A stretch of 64,000 bases of DNA from Apostichopus japonicus. Lineage: Eukaryota; Echinodermata; Holothuroidea; Aspidochirotida; Stichopodidae. The stretch lies in the NCBI RefSeq assembly GCF_037975245.1, contig NC_092562.1, positions 13,820,501 through 13,884,500 of the forward strand. Direction: 5' to 3'. Below, one piece after another: positions 1-11,760 of the stretch (positions are counted from its first letter, which is position 1; every line of letters starts with the position of its first letter). The notes under the pieces were generated by a model. The model did not search any database, was not told the origin of the DNA, and saw nothing but the letters and a program-made list of their open reading frames with translations. A program made the position numbers and the translations under genes.

Positions 1-461
1 CCCCTTTCTCCCTTTGATCCAGTCCGTGCTCTGTCTTTGGGATTTACTTCAACTAAGTTCTACTTGTATTTAGCCTATGCTAAGTTAGGCAATGCCTAGA
101 CTAAGGCTAAAGTTAGGGTATGCATACTCTTATTTCTAACGTTGCCTCTAGACGAGTTCGGAGGCGTGGTGCTATCGAAAGCTGGTTTTCTCTGACGCAT
201 TGGTTTATTTCTCCAACCAAACGCGGTATGGAAGAAAAAGTTTCTTGCAAAACATTCATTATGAATGATTATATTAAATGAACTGCTTTGTTTGGACAAA
301 GCTTTGGCGCGACTAATACGAATAAGGGCTTGAAGATATTCTCAATGGTATATTTTTCACCTACTGCAGCAGTTTAAAACGTATATTCAACCATAGTACC
401 GTGGGAACGACACGAACCACGTGCAACGTTGTCATGGCAATACTTCACTACTCTTCGCTCA
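1..461. other. non-coding stretch, nothing recognised
   Basis: Short open frames occur on the minus strand but none shows splice sites, a recognisable domain or a convincing coding pattern. I see no tandem repeat or transposon end here. Confidence 0.5.
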
Positions 462-765
462 CCATGCTGACACAAGTTTTGGACATACTGAAATAAATCT
501 CGACATATACGAAACGTTGGCGCGCGCCGAAGTGCCAAAATTATAGCACGACGTAAATATAGCATGTTGACATGACCAGTGTAGTACGTGTCATGCTGTT
601 ACAAGTTTTCGACATGCTGATGCTGAATTTGACATGTTGATAGACGCAATGGCATATTGTATTTTGTTTCGACATGTTCATATGGAATTGTAACATGCTG
701 ATATAGAATTGTAACATGCTGATATCGACTTGTAACATGTTGATATCGAATTGGACATATATATA
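462..765. repeat. degenerate 21-bp minisatellite
   Basis: The motif CATGCTGATATCGAATTGTAA recurs with a 21-bp spacing that can be read directly at 673, 694, 715 and 736. More diverged copies lie at about 463, 485, 567, 594, 615 and 635. The best copies are on the right and decay leftwards. Because 21 is divisible by three, the array gives a repetitive open frame on the minus strand; I read that as a by-product and not a protein. Confidence 0.75.
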
Positions 766-1227
766 TTAACTTGGACACTTCACTTTCTTTTTCGACATTT
801 ATGGAACGTTTGGCTCTCCGTAAAAAATGTAAAATTGACAATGTTTGTTGTAATATTATTGGACGTGAAACAGGACAAGTCAAGCTAATAAGCAACATTG
901 TTATGGGATAAAAGAGGAGTACCAAATATTGAAAACCAACACAAAATGCTCCTTTAAAGACTTTGGAGTCTCTTTTCGCTCATGCACAATACCTTCTGTA
1001 ATGGTAAAGTGTCCCTCAATATGCCCTACTAGAGAGAGTCCCTGCCACATCTGGGTAGGATTAATTATAGGCCTACCCAGAACACCACTTCCCCCCAGTA
1101 CCATTATCCAAATGCATTGTCCTCGATAGTGCAATTCAATCAAATTGAAATTAGGAGGGAATACAAAGCAATATCGCCAAACATCTTATGTACTAAGGAC
1201 TCTGGCCAGTGTGGCAATATCTCCTTA
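766..1227. other. non-coding stretch with an unassigned ORF pair
   Basis: Open frames of 66 codons (+, 929-1129) and 80 codons (-, 901-1143) overlap antisense. The local base composition is less AT-rich than its surroundings, so a decayed exon is possible. No domain or splice signal supports it. Confidence 0.35.
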
Positions 1228-1730
1228 TAGTGTTTGCACGGGTATAAACGGGATAACTAAAAAATAATAATTGCAAGTGGTTTTTAACTAAACGTTTATT
1301 CCAAATGTGATCATATTGTGGGAATCACGCAATTGTGTGGCTAACTGTGCAAACCCTGGGCTTGCATAATAGATAGTAGTATTTAAAACTGTTTAAGAGC
1401 TAAATTGGATATTTATATGGGAGAGCAAGCATAAGTAGTGGCTGCATTGCGATGTTAGTAGTGATGTTAATTTATTAACAAGTTAATGACAGAAACAAAA
1501 GCAAATAGAAATTGTTGAGGAAGGTTTCATACCTTATCTTACACCTATTTGGACATGAAAACATTGTCAGAGGAGAATATAATTCATTTAGTATAGCACC
1601 CAATATGTAGTTCCTTGTAAATCGCGATACACAAGGGTAATTTTTCCCCGGGTACCCGGATACCCAGATACCCGATGGGTAATAGCTCTCGGGTACTCGG
1701 TTCCTGATTTTTGGACCCTTGTAAACACTA
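1228..1730. mobile_element. hAT-like terminal-inverted-repeat element, shorter copy
   Basis: The left end reads TAGTGTTTGCACGGG and the right end reads CCTTGTAAACACTA, which are imperfect inverted repeats. The interior from about 1243 matches 26640-27115, where a longer copy (862 bp) has an 8-bp target duplication. This copy lacks about 350 bp of the longer copy's left interior. Its left flank (TCTCCTTA) does not match its right flank (ATATTAAC), so the left boundary has probably been rearranged. hAT assignment rests on terminal sequence and on the 8-bp duplication of the sister copy. Confidence 0.6.
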
Positions 1731-1741
1731 ATATTAACAAT

Positions 1742-4700
1742 CATGGGCGGCGATCATGGGGGGGGACGGGGGGAACATGTCCCCCCAATATTTTAGGTGG
1801 GGGATATAGTATCTAATATCCCCCCCAATATTTGATGGCATAGTTTTTTTTAAGCATATGTTTTGTATTATTTTATGATATCGAAGTAATTTCAAAATAG
1901 AAAATGCTTAGATGCAACTTACAAGGCCTTGGAAGTGCCATTTCCAGCGATCTGGGGGGCATTTTCGGCCAAAATTTTCTTTTGCGCTTCGCGCCAACTT
2001 ATGGTGGCGCTACAATTAGAAAGTTTGGGAACAAGCTTTGCCCCTCCCTTGGCAAATTCGTCGCAAGGCGCCTGTCTAACCATGTCACAATTTGTTACTT
2101 TATATGACCGAAAGTAGTTTTTACTTTTTTCTCTCGAAATGAATAGCTAGACGGACTGCATCCGTAATGAAATTTGGTTTGCATCTTGTGTATGAGTTAA
2201 GCCAAGAGCCTGTCCCATATGATTTCACCCCATTTAGCCCAGAAGGTTTGACCCCTTAAAGTTACTTAGACCATCTAGGTCATTCACAAAAAAATTGTCA
2301 GCTCAACCCCAGTGGTCGGGTTCGGACCCCAGACCCCCTGAAAAAGACCCCCCGGGCGGGTTAATTTCACCCCATCTAGCCCATGGACCAAACTTTGGCA
2401 AAAGGAAGTAGCATGGTAGTATGTTACAAAAATGGAAAAACTGACAAACTTGTTGGTCGGGAAGGTGATGTCAGACCCCCACAAAGTTTACCCTGACCCA
2501 CCCCCCAAAAGGCGGGTTGATTTCACCCCATCTAGCCCATGGACCAAACTTTGTCAGAAGGAAGTAGTATGGCTGTGCATTACAAAAAAGGCAAAACTGA
2601 CAAAATTCCTGGTCGGGAAGGGGTTGTCAGACCCCCCACTAAGTCACCCCAGTCGGGTTGATTTCACCCCATCTAGCCCATGGATCAAACTTTGTCAGAA
2701 GGAAGTAGTATGGCTGTACATTACAAAAAAGGCAAAACTGACACAATTCCTGGTCGGGAAGGGGTTGTCAGACCCCCCACTAAGTCACCCCCAGTCGGGT
2801 TGATTTCACCCCATCTAGCCCATGGACCAAACTTTGGCAAAACCAAACTTTGTCAAAAGTTAGTAGTATGGATGTACATTACAAAAAGTAAAACTGACAA
2901 AATTCCCAGTCGGGGAGGTGTTGTCAGACCCCAACAAATGTCACCCTCACCCACTCCAAAAGGTGGGTTGATTTCACCCCATCTTAGTCCACAGACTTAA
3001 CTTTGTCGAAAGGAATAAGTATGTCTGTACATTAAAATAAAGGAAAATCTGACAAAATTGCTGGTCGGGAAGGGGTTTTCAGACCCCCCCAAAAGGTGCC
3101 CCCACCCAGCCAATTCAATTCACGCAATCTAATCATAGACCAGAATTTTGTTTAAAGAAAGTATTCAAGACATTGTATTATAAAACATGGAAAAACTTAC
3201 CAAATGGTCTGAAAGCAAAGATGTACCCATTCTGGTCACATGGGCCACTTTTGTATTTGTGTAACATAATATATACCGTAAAAGCAAGAAATGGATACAT
3301 GTAGAACCAGGAACAAATGTTAAATATGAAAAGTTTTTACACTTGTAAAGCAGATTCCTTTGCATGAAAAATGTAGAAAATAACAACATGCTTTCAACAG
3401 GACCAGTCCCAGTTCATGTTGGTAGAATAAGTTTGCTTGTTCAACATGGTTGTTTGGACTGGCAATTACCATACTTGTGTCTTCAATATGACAAACAGTC
3501 ATGGAAAACTATAATAATTATTATTTAACAAGATAATTTAATTTAGGAAATACCATCCACAAAAGAGGAAATAGTTACAGCTAGAACCCCACCAAACACT
3601 GCATTTGAACAAACATGGCGAATGTGGCCTCACTCAGTTTTAAGGCCCTTCTGTTATTGGGCACAATGCGATTTAAAGGTTTTAAAATACAAATGGTTAT
3701 TCTTAAAAGTCTATATTGTCTTTTTGATTAGTTCCTATGATACAGTACGTCTCTGTCATTGTTCACCATCAGGTCACTTGCATAATTCTGTTGTGTCCAT
3801 CTTATCAATCCACCTCTTTTGCAAATATTTTAAGTAAAGTGTGATTTGTAAACAAATTGCTAAGGTAAAGCTTACCAGTTACAGGATTTTCGACAGATAA
3901 ACCGCAGTTATGAAGCCCCGATCAAGATTGATTTGCCAAATTTGGGTTCAAAATGTGAAAATTATTAGATATAAAAATAAAGGGAAATCCAGATATCTGA
4001 TTTTTCAGAAATTTGTCAGTTTTGCCTTTTTTGTAATGTACCGCCATACTACTTCCTTATGACAAAGTTTGGTCCATGGGCTAGATAGGGTGAAATTAAC
4101 CCGACTGGGGGTGACTTAGTGGGGGGTCTGACAACCCTTTCCCAACCAGGAATTTTGTCAGTTTTGCCTTTTTTGTAATATACAGCCATACTACTTCCTT
4201 CTGACAAAGTTTGGTCCATGGGCTAGATGGGGTGAAATTAACCCGTCCGGGGGGTATTTTTCAGGGGGTCTGGGGTCCGAACCCGACCACTGGGGTTAAG
4301 CTGACAATTTTTTTGTGAATGACCTAGATGGTCTAAGTAACTTTAAGGGGTCAAACCTTCTGGGCTAAATGGGGTGAAATCATATGTGACAGGCTCCCAG
4401 ACTAAGTACGTACAATCATACATATGATCCACATCGATATGGGTTCACTGGGTTTCCATTTGGCCTGTTTCCTACAAGATTTCTAACTGCAGGTGCGTAG
4501 CCAAGGGAAGGGGGGGATGAAGGGTGGAGACCGCCCTCCCCATGGAGCATATTTTTTTATGATATTTTCTAAGATATCGAAGTTTTATAGTAACAGTTAT
4601 AAGAGGTTTTAATATTTGTACACCAATAATTTAACTGTGTCTGAATTTTCAAAAATTCCTTGACCAACATTCTTCATCATACTTCCCTCTACTCGTGCAA

Positions 4701-5190
4701 TTGACCGGTCTATTAGGGGTTGAGGGGGGGTTTTCTAAATTGGTTGTCCATATAGATGAAATTTTGTGCAACATTATGGGTATGTTTTGAAGTGAATTTA
4801 TTATTCAAGTTCTGAACAAATAATGGGCTTAAAACCTTGAAAAGTGGGGCGGACGGGTATTGTGAGGCGTTACATAGAATTACCTACAAAGGCAATGATC
4901 CACAGGAGATGCGATGAGGTCGAACATGATGTGTGACTGGTGACAATCTTGAAAAAAAGGTTATGAATGAAAAAAAAACCTATTAGGAAAACTTGGTTCT
5001 CAGGCAAAAGTGTACATCTGGTTGGTCATTTCCAAGCCCGAGAAGTGCCATTTCCGGTGATTTGGGGGGCTATCAGAAATTTTCTTGTACGCTGCGCGCC
5101 AACCAATGGTGGCGCTCCGCTTTGATAGTAATTTGCCTGCATCCAAGCAAATGTCCCCCCCCCAATATTTGAAACAGATCGCCGCCCCTG
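1742..5190. mobile_element. composite hAT-like insertion with 8-bp target duplication
   Basis: The left end CATGGGCGGCGATC and the right end GATCGCCGCCCCTG are inverted repeats with one mismatch. The element is flanked by TTAACAAT at 1734-1741 and again at 5191-5198, an exact 8-bp target site duplication typical of hAT transposons. A related locus at 27110-27130 reads straight through the same site without the insertion, so it acts as an empty site. Subterminal blocks near 1925-2020 and 5035-5120 are similar and lie in the same orientation; a related block sits in the element at 7578-7967. No transposase frame was seen, so it is non-autonomous. A foldback element (2206-4396) is nested inside, and a further hAT-like end (CAGGTGCGTAGCCAAGG) starts near 4490. 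Confidence 0.8.
2206..4396. mobile_element. foldback element with tandemly repeated arms, copy 1
   Basis: The left end GAGCCTGTCCCATATGATTT returns in inverted form at 4369-4396, with one base changed. About 85 bp of terminal arm sequence is shared. Inside it the left arm has tandem units of about 141-158 bp (copies near 2377, 2533, 2674 and 2815, then degenerate to about 3200). The right arm has about two inverted units (4012-4250). Each unit contains TAGCCCATGGACCAAAC, AAGGAAGTAGTATGG and GGTTGTCAGACCCCC. A core of about 150 bp (3860-4012) is shared with copy 2 at 23020-23168. The open frames at 2432-3000 follow the repeat and are not genes. Confidence 0.8.
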
Positions 5191-6014
5191 TTAACAATGA
5201 TTATTAAACAGTGAAAACCACCAATTCAATTTTGAGTTCTCAAATATTGACTCTGATAAAAACTAACTGAACTTCAATAACATATTTAGTTTTAAGCCAT
5301 AATTCATTGTGAATGAATTATTGTCCATATCTCAACAACACCGTAGAAAACTTGAAATGACCATGTTCATTCACCACATTTGGTGCTTCAAGTTTGACTT
5401 AAGTTATACCTTGGTAGCATAATTGTCTACATTATAAGCATGATTATACTGTATGATAACTCACGTAACATGGTAACTCACGTTACCATTTGCATCACCT
5501 ACCCTACTTAACATAGTGGGGTGCACATCATTTCTTTACTTGTTTCACATTTCGGGGTGATGAGTAGAAACCCAAATCCAATTATGAGATTTTTAGTAGT
5601 GTCATATTTGATGTATGGGGAAAAATATTAATTTTGGTTACTCACTTTACATTAGCTGATAGAGGTTTGAATAAAGCAAATATTGATTATGTTTGATTAT
5701 ATATTCAAAAGGTTGGTAGTGATATCTGAAGTTAGTGCACTATGTAAGCAATAAATAAACAAATCAGTTGAGTATACCATTTAATTTCTTAGGAGAACAA
5801 AAAAAAATCTTTTAATAATTTGTGCACAAAATTTGCATTACAGCATCCTTTCACTTCATATGCAAAATTCTACAACAAAAAAAATCAATATTTAGGAAGG
5901 TATCATATTGATTCCACAAACTTGGATATGTTTACAACAACATTTAACCAATGACAAGATGTGATTGCAGAATTTATATTTTGAGCCCATGTCCACTTTT
6001 TCATGGAAATGCCC
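5191..6014. repeat. segmental duplicate of 27116-27959
   Basis: From the right target duplication of the preceding insertion to GAAATGCCC at 6006-6014 the sequence matches 27116-27959 at high identity with small indels. Both copies carry the near-palindrome GGTAACTCACGTTACC (5472-5487 here). Homology stops abruptly at 6014. I see no gene in it. Confidence 0.75.
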
Positions 6015-6827
6015 TCCTGCTTTAATTCTTTTCTTGAAGAGGGCAAATTTCATCTATTAAGCTCTGGCATCTGGTTCTATCAACATTGCCTTCAAGTAAA
6101 GTGTACTGTATACACCTATACTGCGTTTGTTTTCCCTGAGTGTGGTTTTCACTGCGCTGTGGAGATTGCAACGATCACAGATTTTACCCTTCTGTGTTTT
6201 ATAATGATTCAAGTGCTCAATAGTGTTATGCAATACTTACTTCCTGCTCATTGGCTGATTGAAATTCTAACGAATTACCAACTAGGCTGATGGACATTGT
6301 GTGGAAATTTACATATGAAAATGCCACAGAATTAGTAAATATGCATGAGAAACTGGACAAATGAGTATTTGCTGACAGAGTAGTGATCTAATGAATGCCA
6401 GGAATTGCCCTGATAGCATTAAACACTGAATCCTACTGTAATATACCGGAGCTTGCAGCAGATAACTGGAATTTTTCCTTATAATAGGGGTAGGAACCGG
6501 AAGGGACGAGGTGGCCCTTGCACTGTAGGTCCAAATCTGGGGCTCCACCTTAAGGTTTGGAGGACTACTTTGAAGGATTACTTGTGCCTAAACTTTCACT
6601 CGTCAGCTTAAAAAAACAGTTTAACCCCACTTATGGGCCCGATACAGGCAATCCCTGTTTTTTTTATTTTTCAGTTGGTAAAGATTGCCCGATACCCTCC
6701 TTCCCCCACCCCTATGTATAATGCTCTGGCAACATCCCTGTGAACCAACTACCAAGTAGTACTGTAAACAAAATAATACTATAGAGATCATTTGTTGGAC
6801 AATAGCCTACTTATTGACTGGTCAAGC
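6015..6827. other. non-coding stretch, no gene supported
   Basis: It holds a 95-codon open frame (+, 6003-6290) that begins inside the duplicated segment and shows no domain or splice signal, and a T-rich run near 6658. I do not support a gene here. Confidence 0.45.
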
Positions 6828-6927
6828 GGTAACGGAGGGACATTTGACTGTATTACTGACACATTTTGTTTCTCTCTGCATTAGCTTGGGTGATTATTTT
6901 GCAATTTCTTGTGTGGTTATCTAGACA

Positions 6928-7408
6928 CATAGGCGTAGGAGGCGGGGGGGGGAAGGGGGGCTGTAGCCCCCCAACCAAAATTTTTGGTGAAAATTCAGGC
7001 AAAACGCTGAGAATTTTCAGGCACCTACTGAAAAAAGAATAATTTGCAGTGTAATTTCATTATTTGGGGTGAAAATTCGGCAATATGCTGAGGATTTTTC
7101 GGGCACCTACTGAAAGAAGCATATTTTGCAATGTGTTTTTCAATGGTTAAACTTATATTCTTATGATCATTGTTGTTGTAACAAATTCCCCAATAATTTT
7201 AACAAATATGGAAAGGTAATAAGATGAAAAATGAATGTATGTTATTGGCATGTGATGTTATAACCGATGAATGCCCATATGATATGCACAATAACATGTT
7301 GAACGTGCGGAGTGCGCGAACATTTATTTTATTTTTTATTTTATTTTATTTTATTTTTCGGGCAAGTCTTTACAGCCCCCCAAATCGAATTAGGCTACTA
7401 CGCCTATG
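6928..7408. mobile_element. hAT-like MITE, 481 bp
   Basis: The terminal inverted repeats are CATAGGCGTAGGAG on the left and CTACTACGCCTATG on the right. The flanks TCTAGACA (6920-6927) and TCTAGATA (7409-7416) are an 8-bp target duplication with one mismatch. A G-rich run follows the left end. The interior has two tandem units of about 82 bp starting at 6986 and 7068, each with GGTGAAAATTC and GGCACCTACTGAAA. There is no transposase coding capacity. Confidence 0.8.
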
Positions 7409-7577
7409 TCTAGATAGGTAGTAACTTGCTTCATACCCATATATTTAATTCTTGTGGCTGTTACTGTAGGAAAAATATGGCATGAAAAATATCACGGTAA
7501 CGGAGGGACACAAAATGAATATGTGTTTCACACTTTCTTTTGAAGATGTCAAATTCACTGTTCTTAAGTTACACTGA

Positions 7578-7967
7578 CAGTGGCAGAGCATCCATACAGT
7601 CAGAGGGGGCAAACCCCCCCCCCCCCCCCTTCCACCTGACGGACTCAAATGGACTGCTGGCGCCCTTTTCGGCTTTTTACCACTTTTTACTTATTCGTGA
7701 TTATTGACTTTATTGCGCTCTCAAATACCAATCACAAGAAAAAAATGACATTTTGTTGGTGGCGATGACACCTATTTATTCTTCGTTTATCTGCAAATTA
7801 GCAAGGCCCGCTGGGAAGGGTCAGTTCCGGCGATCTAGGGAGTATCTTTACTCAAAACATTTCTGTACGATCCGCGCCAACCTGTGGTAGCGCTCGCTTA
7901 GATAGTGTTGAAAGCACCCCTAAAGACCATTCTCGCACCCTGACCAATACCCCTAGCTTCGCCACTG
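7578..7967. mobile_element. hAT-like MITE, 390 bp
   Basis: The left end CAGTGGCAGAGCATCC and the right end CTAGCTTCGCCACTG are imperfect inverted repeats. The flanks TACACTGA (7570-7577) and TGCACTGA (7968-7975) are an 8-bp target duplication with one mismatch. A C14-17 run lies near 7614-7630. The interior around 7810-7900 (TTCCGGCGATCTAGGG, GCGCCAACCTGTGGTAGCG) is related to blocks near 1930-2020, 5040-5120 and 14705-14790, tying these elements into one family. Confidence 0.8.
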
Positions 7968-8878
7968 TGCACTGACCATGTAACTGATATCTTGTGTTGG
8001 CTGGTGCATTGCTTCACATATACCAAGGGAAAATTAGATGAACAGGCATCAACTGTCAAATCTACATTTGATCTTCTACAGTAATGGAGGGACAATTCTG
8101 ATGGTAACGAAGGGTCACAAAATATTCGGTGCTGTTTAGTGTAGTCTTTTGCCTGTTTTGCTGCTATAGATTCAATATTTTCATTGCTATTAGACTAACA
8201 GTTATATTACTTAGCGAAACAAGGATAAGAGTATTAAACCAATAGCTTTATTCACCAAACCATTAGCATATGTGGTTACTAAAAGATTTAAGAAAAAAGT
8301 AAAAAATAATAAGAAATTGGTTTAAAGGACAAGTTTAAGCAGAGCACTTTTCATCATTTAACACTCTCTAACTGCATTATGAGAAACTGTGAGGGGGGGG
8401 GGGGGGCTTGTACAGTTCGAAACAAGTCAATTAATCACGTGTATATACAGTAGACAGTTCACAGGTACTGCACTGTACCATGTGCACAAATTTGTTTCTG
8501 TTTCTTGCCAAGATGCCTACTGACTTCACATTCTGAGGAATCATTTTATGCAAGCTATCGTTCTCTTCACATAAACAGGAAGTCAAGGAATCTATTCAAA
8601 GAACACAACAATTAAGTAGCAAGTTAACTCCCAGGAATCTGTGCACAAGAGCATGTGGTAAACAACTGTCCCTCTGTTACTGGTACGGAGGGACACTAGT
8701 TCACTTGTTCTTTACTCTAGCATAAAAATGAGCTAAATCCATGGTTTAACATTTCTTGACTGGTTAATTCTAAGAAAGTGTTTTATACAAATTATGAAAG
8801 TTTCCCAACATTTAATGACTAGGAAATAATATAAAAAAATGTATTTTTGGGTAACGGAGGGACATGTAACGGAGGGTC

Positions 8879-11113
8879 AAATCAGGTAATTAGCAATTAC
8901 TGCTAATTGTCAAGTTATAACATTGAAGGGGAATTATTCCTGTGGTACGCATAATAATGACCATGACAGATATTGTATATATAGATTGTGTACTAGGAAA
9001 AATCTGGTTTTAAAAATATCCCTATAATTCCATAATGTGGGGCACAACACAAGTGAAATTGGCATGTATTATATATGTCTATAACTTTTTATTAAATTAG
9101 TATATTATTACTATATTTTTGTTATGCAAGCACAATGGTAAAATATAATTCATTAACTATCTTAACTATCTTAGCCATACCACATTTGAGCAAGTTCTGT
9201 ACATTTCAACCCAAATGTTACATTTCCCTTGACCCTGCCTAGCAGGCAATACAGAAAAGGTAAGAAAGAAAACCTAATGTTTAATTTTAATATTATGAGT
9301 TTTAATAGGCTGAGGAATGAAAGATAAAGGATAGTGGGGGTTTTAGTAACAGAAGGAGGCTGTATGAGCCTACTACTGGGCGGGATTGCTTGTCTCATAA
9401 GCTGGACATGCAGGGGGACTCCCTGCAGCTTGCTACATACAAGGCATTGGTAAACATAGTTCACCTCCTCCTGCACCTCACCAATAACTCATCCCGCCCT
9501 CCTATAAATACATTAATTAATACACTCCTTTCCAGTAATTGTAGGATTGCCTCCCCTGCAAATTAGGCAATAATGCCACCCCCTTACAAAACAGGTTTAT
9601 TAAAAATTTGGTATCTACATGGAAAGAATTCAATTTCCTCATTTAGAGATTAATTTGTTAATGACGCCATTGATATTAACAAACCAATCCAGTTTTTGAT
9701 TGATATAAACACTTAAATACTAGATCAACACGATCGACTCAACAGTTATTAATGTCCGGTGAGGGTCTTATGACGACGAAAGTCTAACAAAGTCCCAATA
9801 AAAATACACCTTATAATTAAGTACAAGAATTAGAGAAAAATATAGGGTGAAACAAGTATAAAATCTAACTTTCTTTTCATTTACTGAAATGACCAAGGAG
9901 GTGAAGATCTTTAGGGTGGTTTTGCAATATGCCCCATTCTCAAACAATGGAAACTTTGGTTTGGCATAGTCCCAGGCATCATGAATGGCTGCTGCCAGAC
10001 ATGTTAAGTGATGGGAATGCTCATCAGACTCGACCCCCAAATGCCCCCCATCTCCAAATATTTGGTCGGGCTGGAAATATTTGGTCTGGCTGGAGAACCT
10101 ACTGGAAAATGTTTGGCATACAGTTTAAAGTATGTTTATTGTCAACAAATTCCCAATTTCTGGTGGACTTTATTAATTCTGACAATAAATTCACTATATT
10201 TGGGTCAAATTTTCCTAACTATTTTGGAATAATTATGGCATTTTCTCAACTCCTGATAAGAGATAGGGTGACATATTTGAGTTGATTTCAACTGCAACTT
10301 TTTTTGGGGGGGGTCTATTGATACTTTTTCATGGGGGGGGTAAAATGATGGTTTCAACACGATTATATTGTTTTGTGGGTGACCACCCCACTCCCCCTTG
10401 ACACCTATTGCATTGCTGAGATTGGTTACCCATTCATAGATGCTCTACCACTTCCTTAGATCTGACATGGTAGAGCTCAGTATACCTAACACATGTTAGG
10501 TCTCAAGTTGTTGTGTTTTGAAGTGAATCCTTGATCCTAAATGGTTCCATGAAAGACATCAGTTAACTCCGATTATGCATTAACTTCAACCGTAAACTGG
10601 CTTTAACATAAATAAGATTAAAATGCATTTTAAATCTGTGTTCCGATGTTGCAGGCTTTTCAAGTGAACCTATGTGAAAAAGTGGGGTACAATTAGGATC
10701 CAAAGTCTCAATAAAACAGGACAGAAACTCAGTCCCTCTTCTTTAAATGCCTTTTTATAAGGTAAAAAATAATTTGTCAAAGGTATAAATATGGTCAACA
10801 TGGATGTGTAGAGGCTTGAACTGGTTGCTTAAATGAACATAAATAAAGGATACCATTTTAGATGCCATACATACAGTCATGTAGCCTATGGAAGAGCGAT
10901 AACAAGTGTTACCAAAACTGGATATGGTACTTGTGAAAAAAAATATCTTTCTATGCAGTTTCCATCCACATCATATATTATTGCCTCCTCCTTCATTGAA
11001 AACTGCCTCAAGTTTTAACATTTTTTTTTAATCTTAGTAACAGAGCAATTAAGGTATGGATATGGGAGTTGGCCATTGTTTTCTAATCTTGATAATTTTA
11101 AAACTTGTGCCTG
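8879..11113. other. non-coding stretch
   Basis: It contains unsupported open frames (minus 9171-9476, plus 9929-10285), a small direct repeat near 10060-10090 (AATATTTGGTCKGGCTGG), and G-runs near 10310 and 10335 that resemble the G-rich edges of the hAT-like elements. The minus-strand frame at 9390-9476 is relatively GC-rich and could be a decayed exon; no domain is recognisable. Confidence 0.4.
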
Positions 11114-11214
11114 CAGCTCATGGGGGGAATTCCCCGAGACCGAAGGTCCGCGAGACCGAAATTAAAAAAAGGTCCGCGAGACCGAAATTAAAGAAAGGTC
11201 TGCGAGACCGAAAC

Positions 11215-11610
11215 TATTACTAATAATAATAATAATACACAGTTCTTATAAAGCACAAATACACACTTAAGTCTCAGTGCGCTGATTATTATTAACCCCT
11301 GGTCATTGGTAACTTGTCACACCCACACACCAAAGTGTGCACAATTCAATCAATCTCTCCTGGGGCACCACAGTGCACCACAACCATGTGTCCCCCCGGG
11401 GACTTCCCATAGGGTGCAGCCACAAACCGGCGCACGCAACTATATTTACAAGTTACCTCGCAGGTCCCCATTTATACACCTGGGTGAAGAGAGGCAATGG
11501 AGATAAAGCGCCTTGCCCAAGGACACAACGCAATGATCTGGCCAGGGCTCGAACCTGTAATCCTTAGATCACAAGTCCACTGCCTTAACCACTTGACCAC
11601 ACGGCCCTAC
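11215..11610 (-). mobile_element. tRNA-derived SINE
   Basis: On the minus strand the head reads as a tRNA-like promoter. The A box is TGGTCAAGTGG (plus coordinates 11589-11599) and the B box GGTTCGAGCCC (11545-11555), at normal tRNA spacing. A body of about 300 bp follows, including CCTTGGGCAAGGCGCTTTA, a block common in invertebrate SINEs. It ends in an ATT-type microsatellite tail (TAATAATAATAATAAT on the plus strand, 11221-11236). The body and tail rule out a free-standing tRNA gene. It is inserted between the arms of the surrounding foldback element. Confidence 0.8.
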
Positions 11611-11622
11611 TAGGCCCCACGA

Positions 11623-11760
11623 CATCGCCGTAGCCAGAAATTTAAAGCAGGGCACATTTTGAGATTGATATGGGGGGGGGGGGAGGGTCTCTGTTGAGAT
11701 TTTTGTGAACAATTGAAGGTCCTTAGATGCGATCTGGTGCAATGTTTTTCCAGTTTCATC
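11623..11760. mobile_element. hAT-like end fragment
   Basis: CATCGCCGTAGCCAGAA followed shortly by a G12 run resembles the left ends of the nearby hAT MITEs. The downstream text (TTGAGATTTTTGTG, CTTAGATGCGATCTGGTGCA) is related to the degenerate tandem units at 16097-16590. No matching right end was found, so it is called a fragment. Confidence 0.5.

Larger units (their letters stand above)
6828..8878. repeat. dispersed cluster of the word GGTAACGGAGGGACA
   Basis: Close matches occur on the + strand at 6828, 7497, 8081 (GTAATGGAGGGACA), 8103 (GGTAACGAAGGGTCA), 8682 (GGTACGGAGGGACAC), 8851 and 8866, and inverted at 8668 (GTCCCTCTGTTAC). The inverted copy at 8668 and the direct copy at 8682 form a short imperfect palindrome, and 8851/8866 are a tight tandem pair. 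Spacing is irregular, so it is not a simple tandem array. The MITEs at 6928 and 7578 sit between copies. Function is unknown; repeated binding sites, for example for a transposase, are one possibility. Confidence 0.6.

Noticed and set aside
901-1143. Overlapping antisense frames of 66 and 80 codons
   Set aside because: Composition is mildly coding-like, but there is no domain, splice site or start context to support either strand.
4490-5190. A separate complete hAT element starting at CAGGTGCGTAGCC
   Set aside because: The left end is plausible, but no matching inverted end or target duplication was found within the interval.
6003-6290. 95-codon + strand frame
   Set aside because: It starts in a duplicated non-coding segment and continues into unrelated sequence; no domain or splicing evidence.
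11541-11607. A tRNA gene on the minus strand
   Set aside because: A and B boxes are present, but a long SINE body and microsatellite tail follow. It is the head of a SINE.
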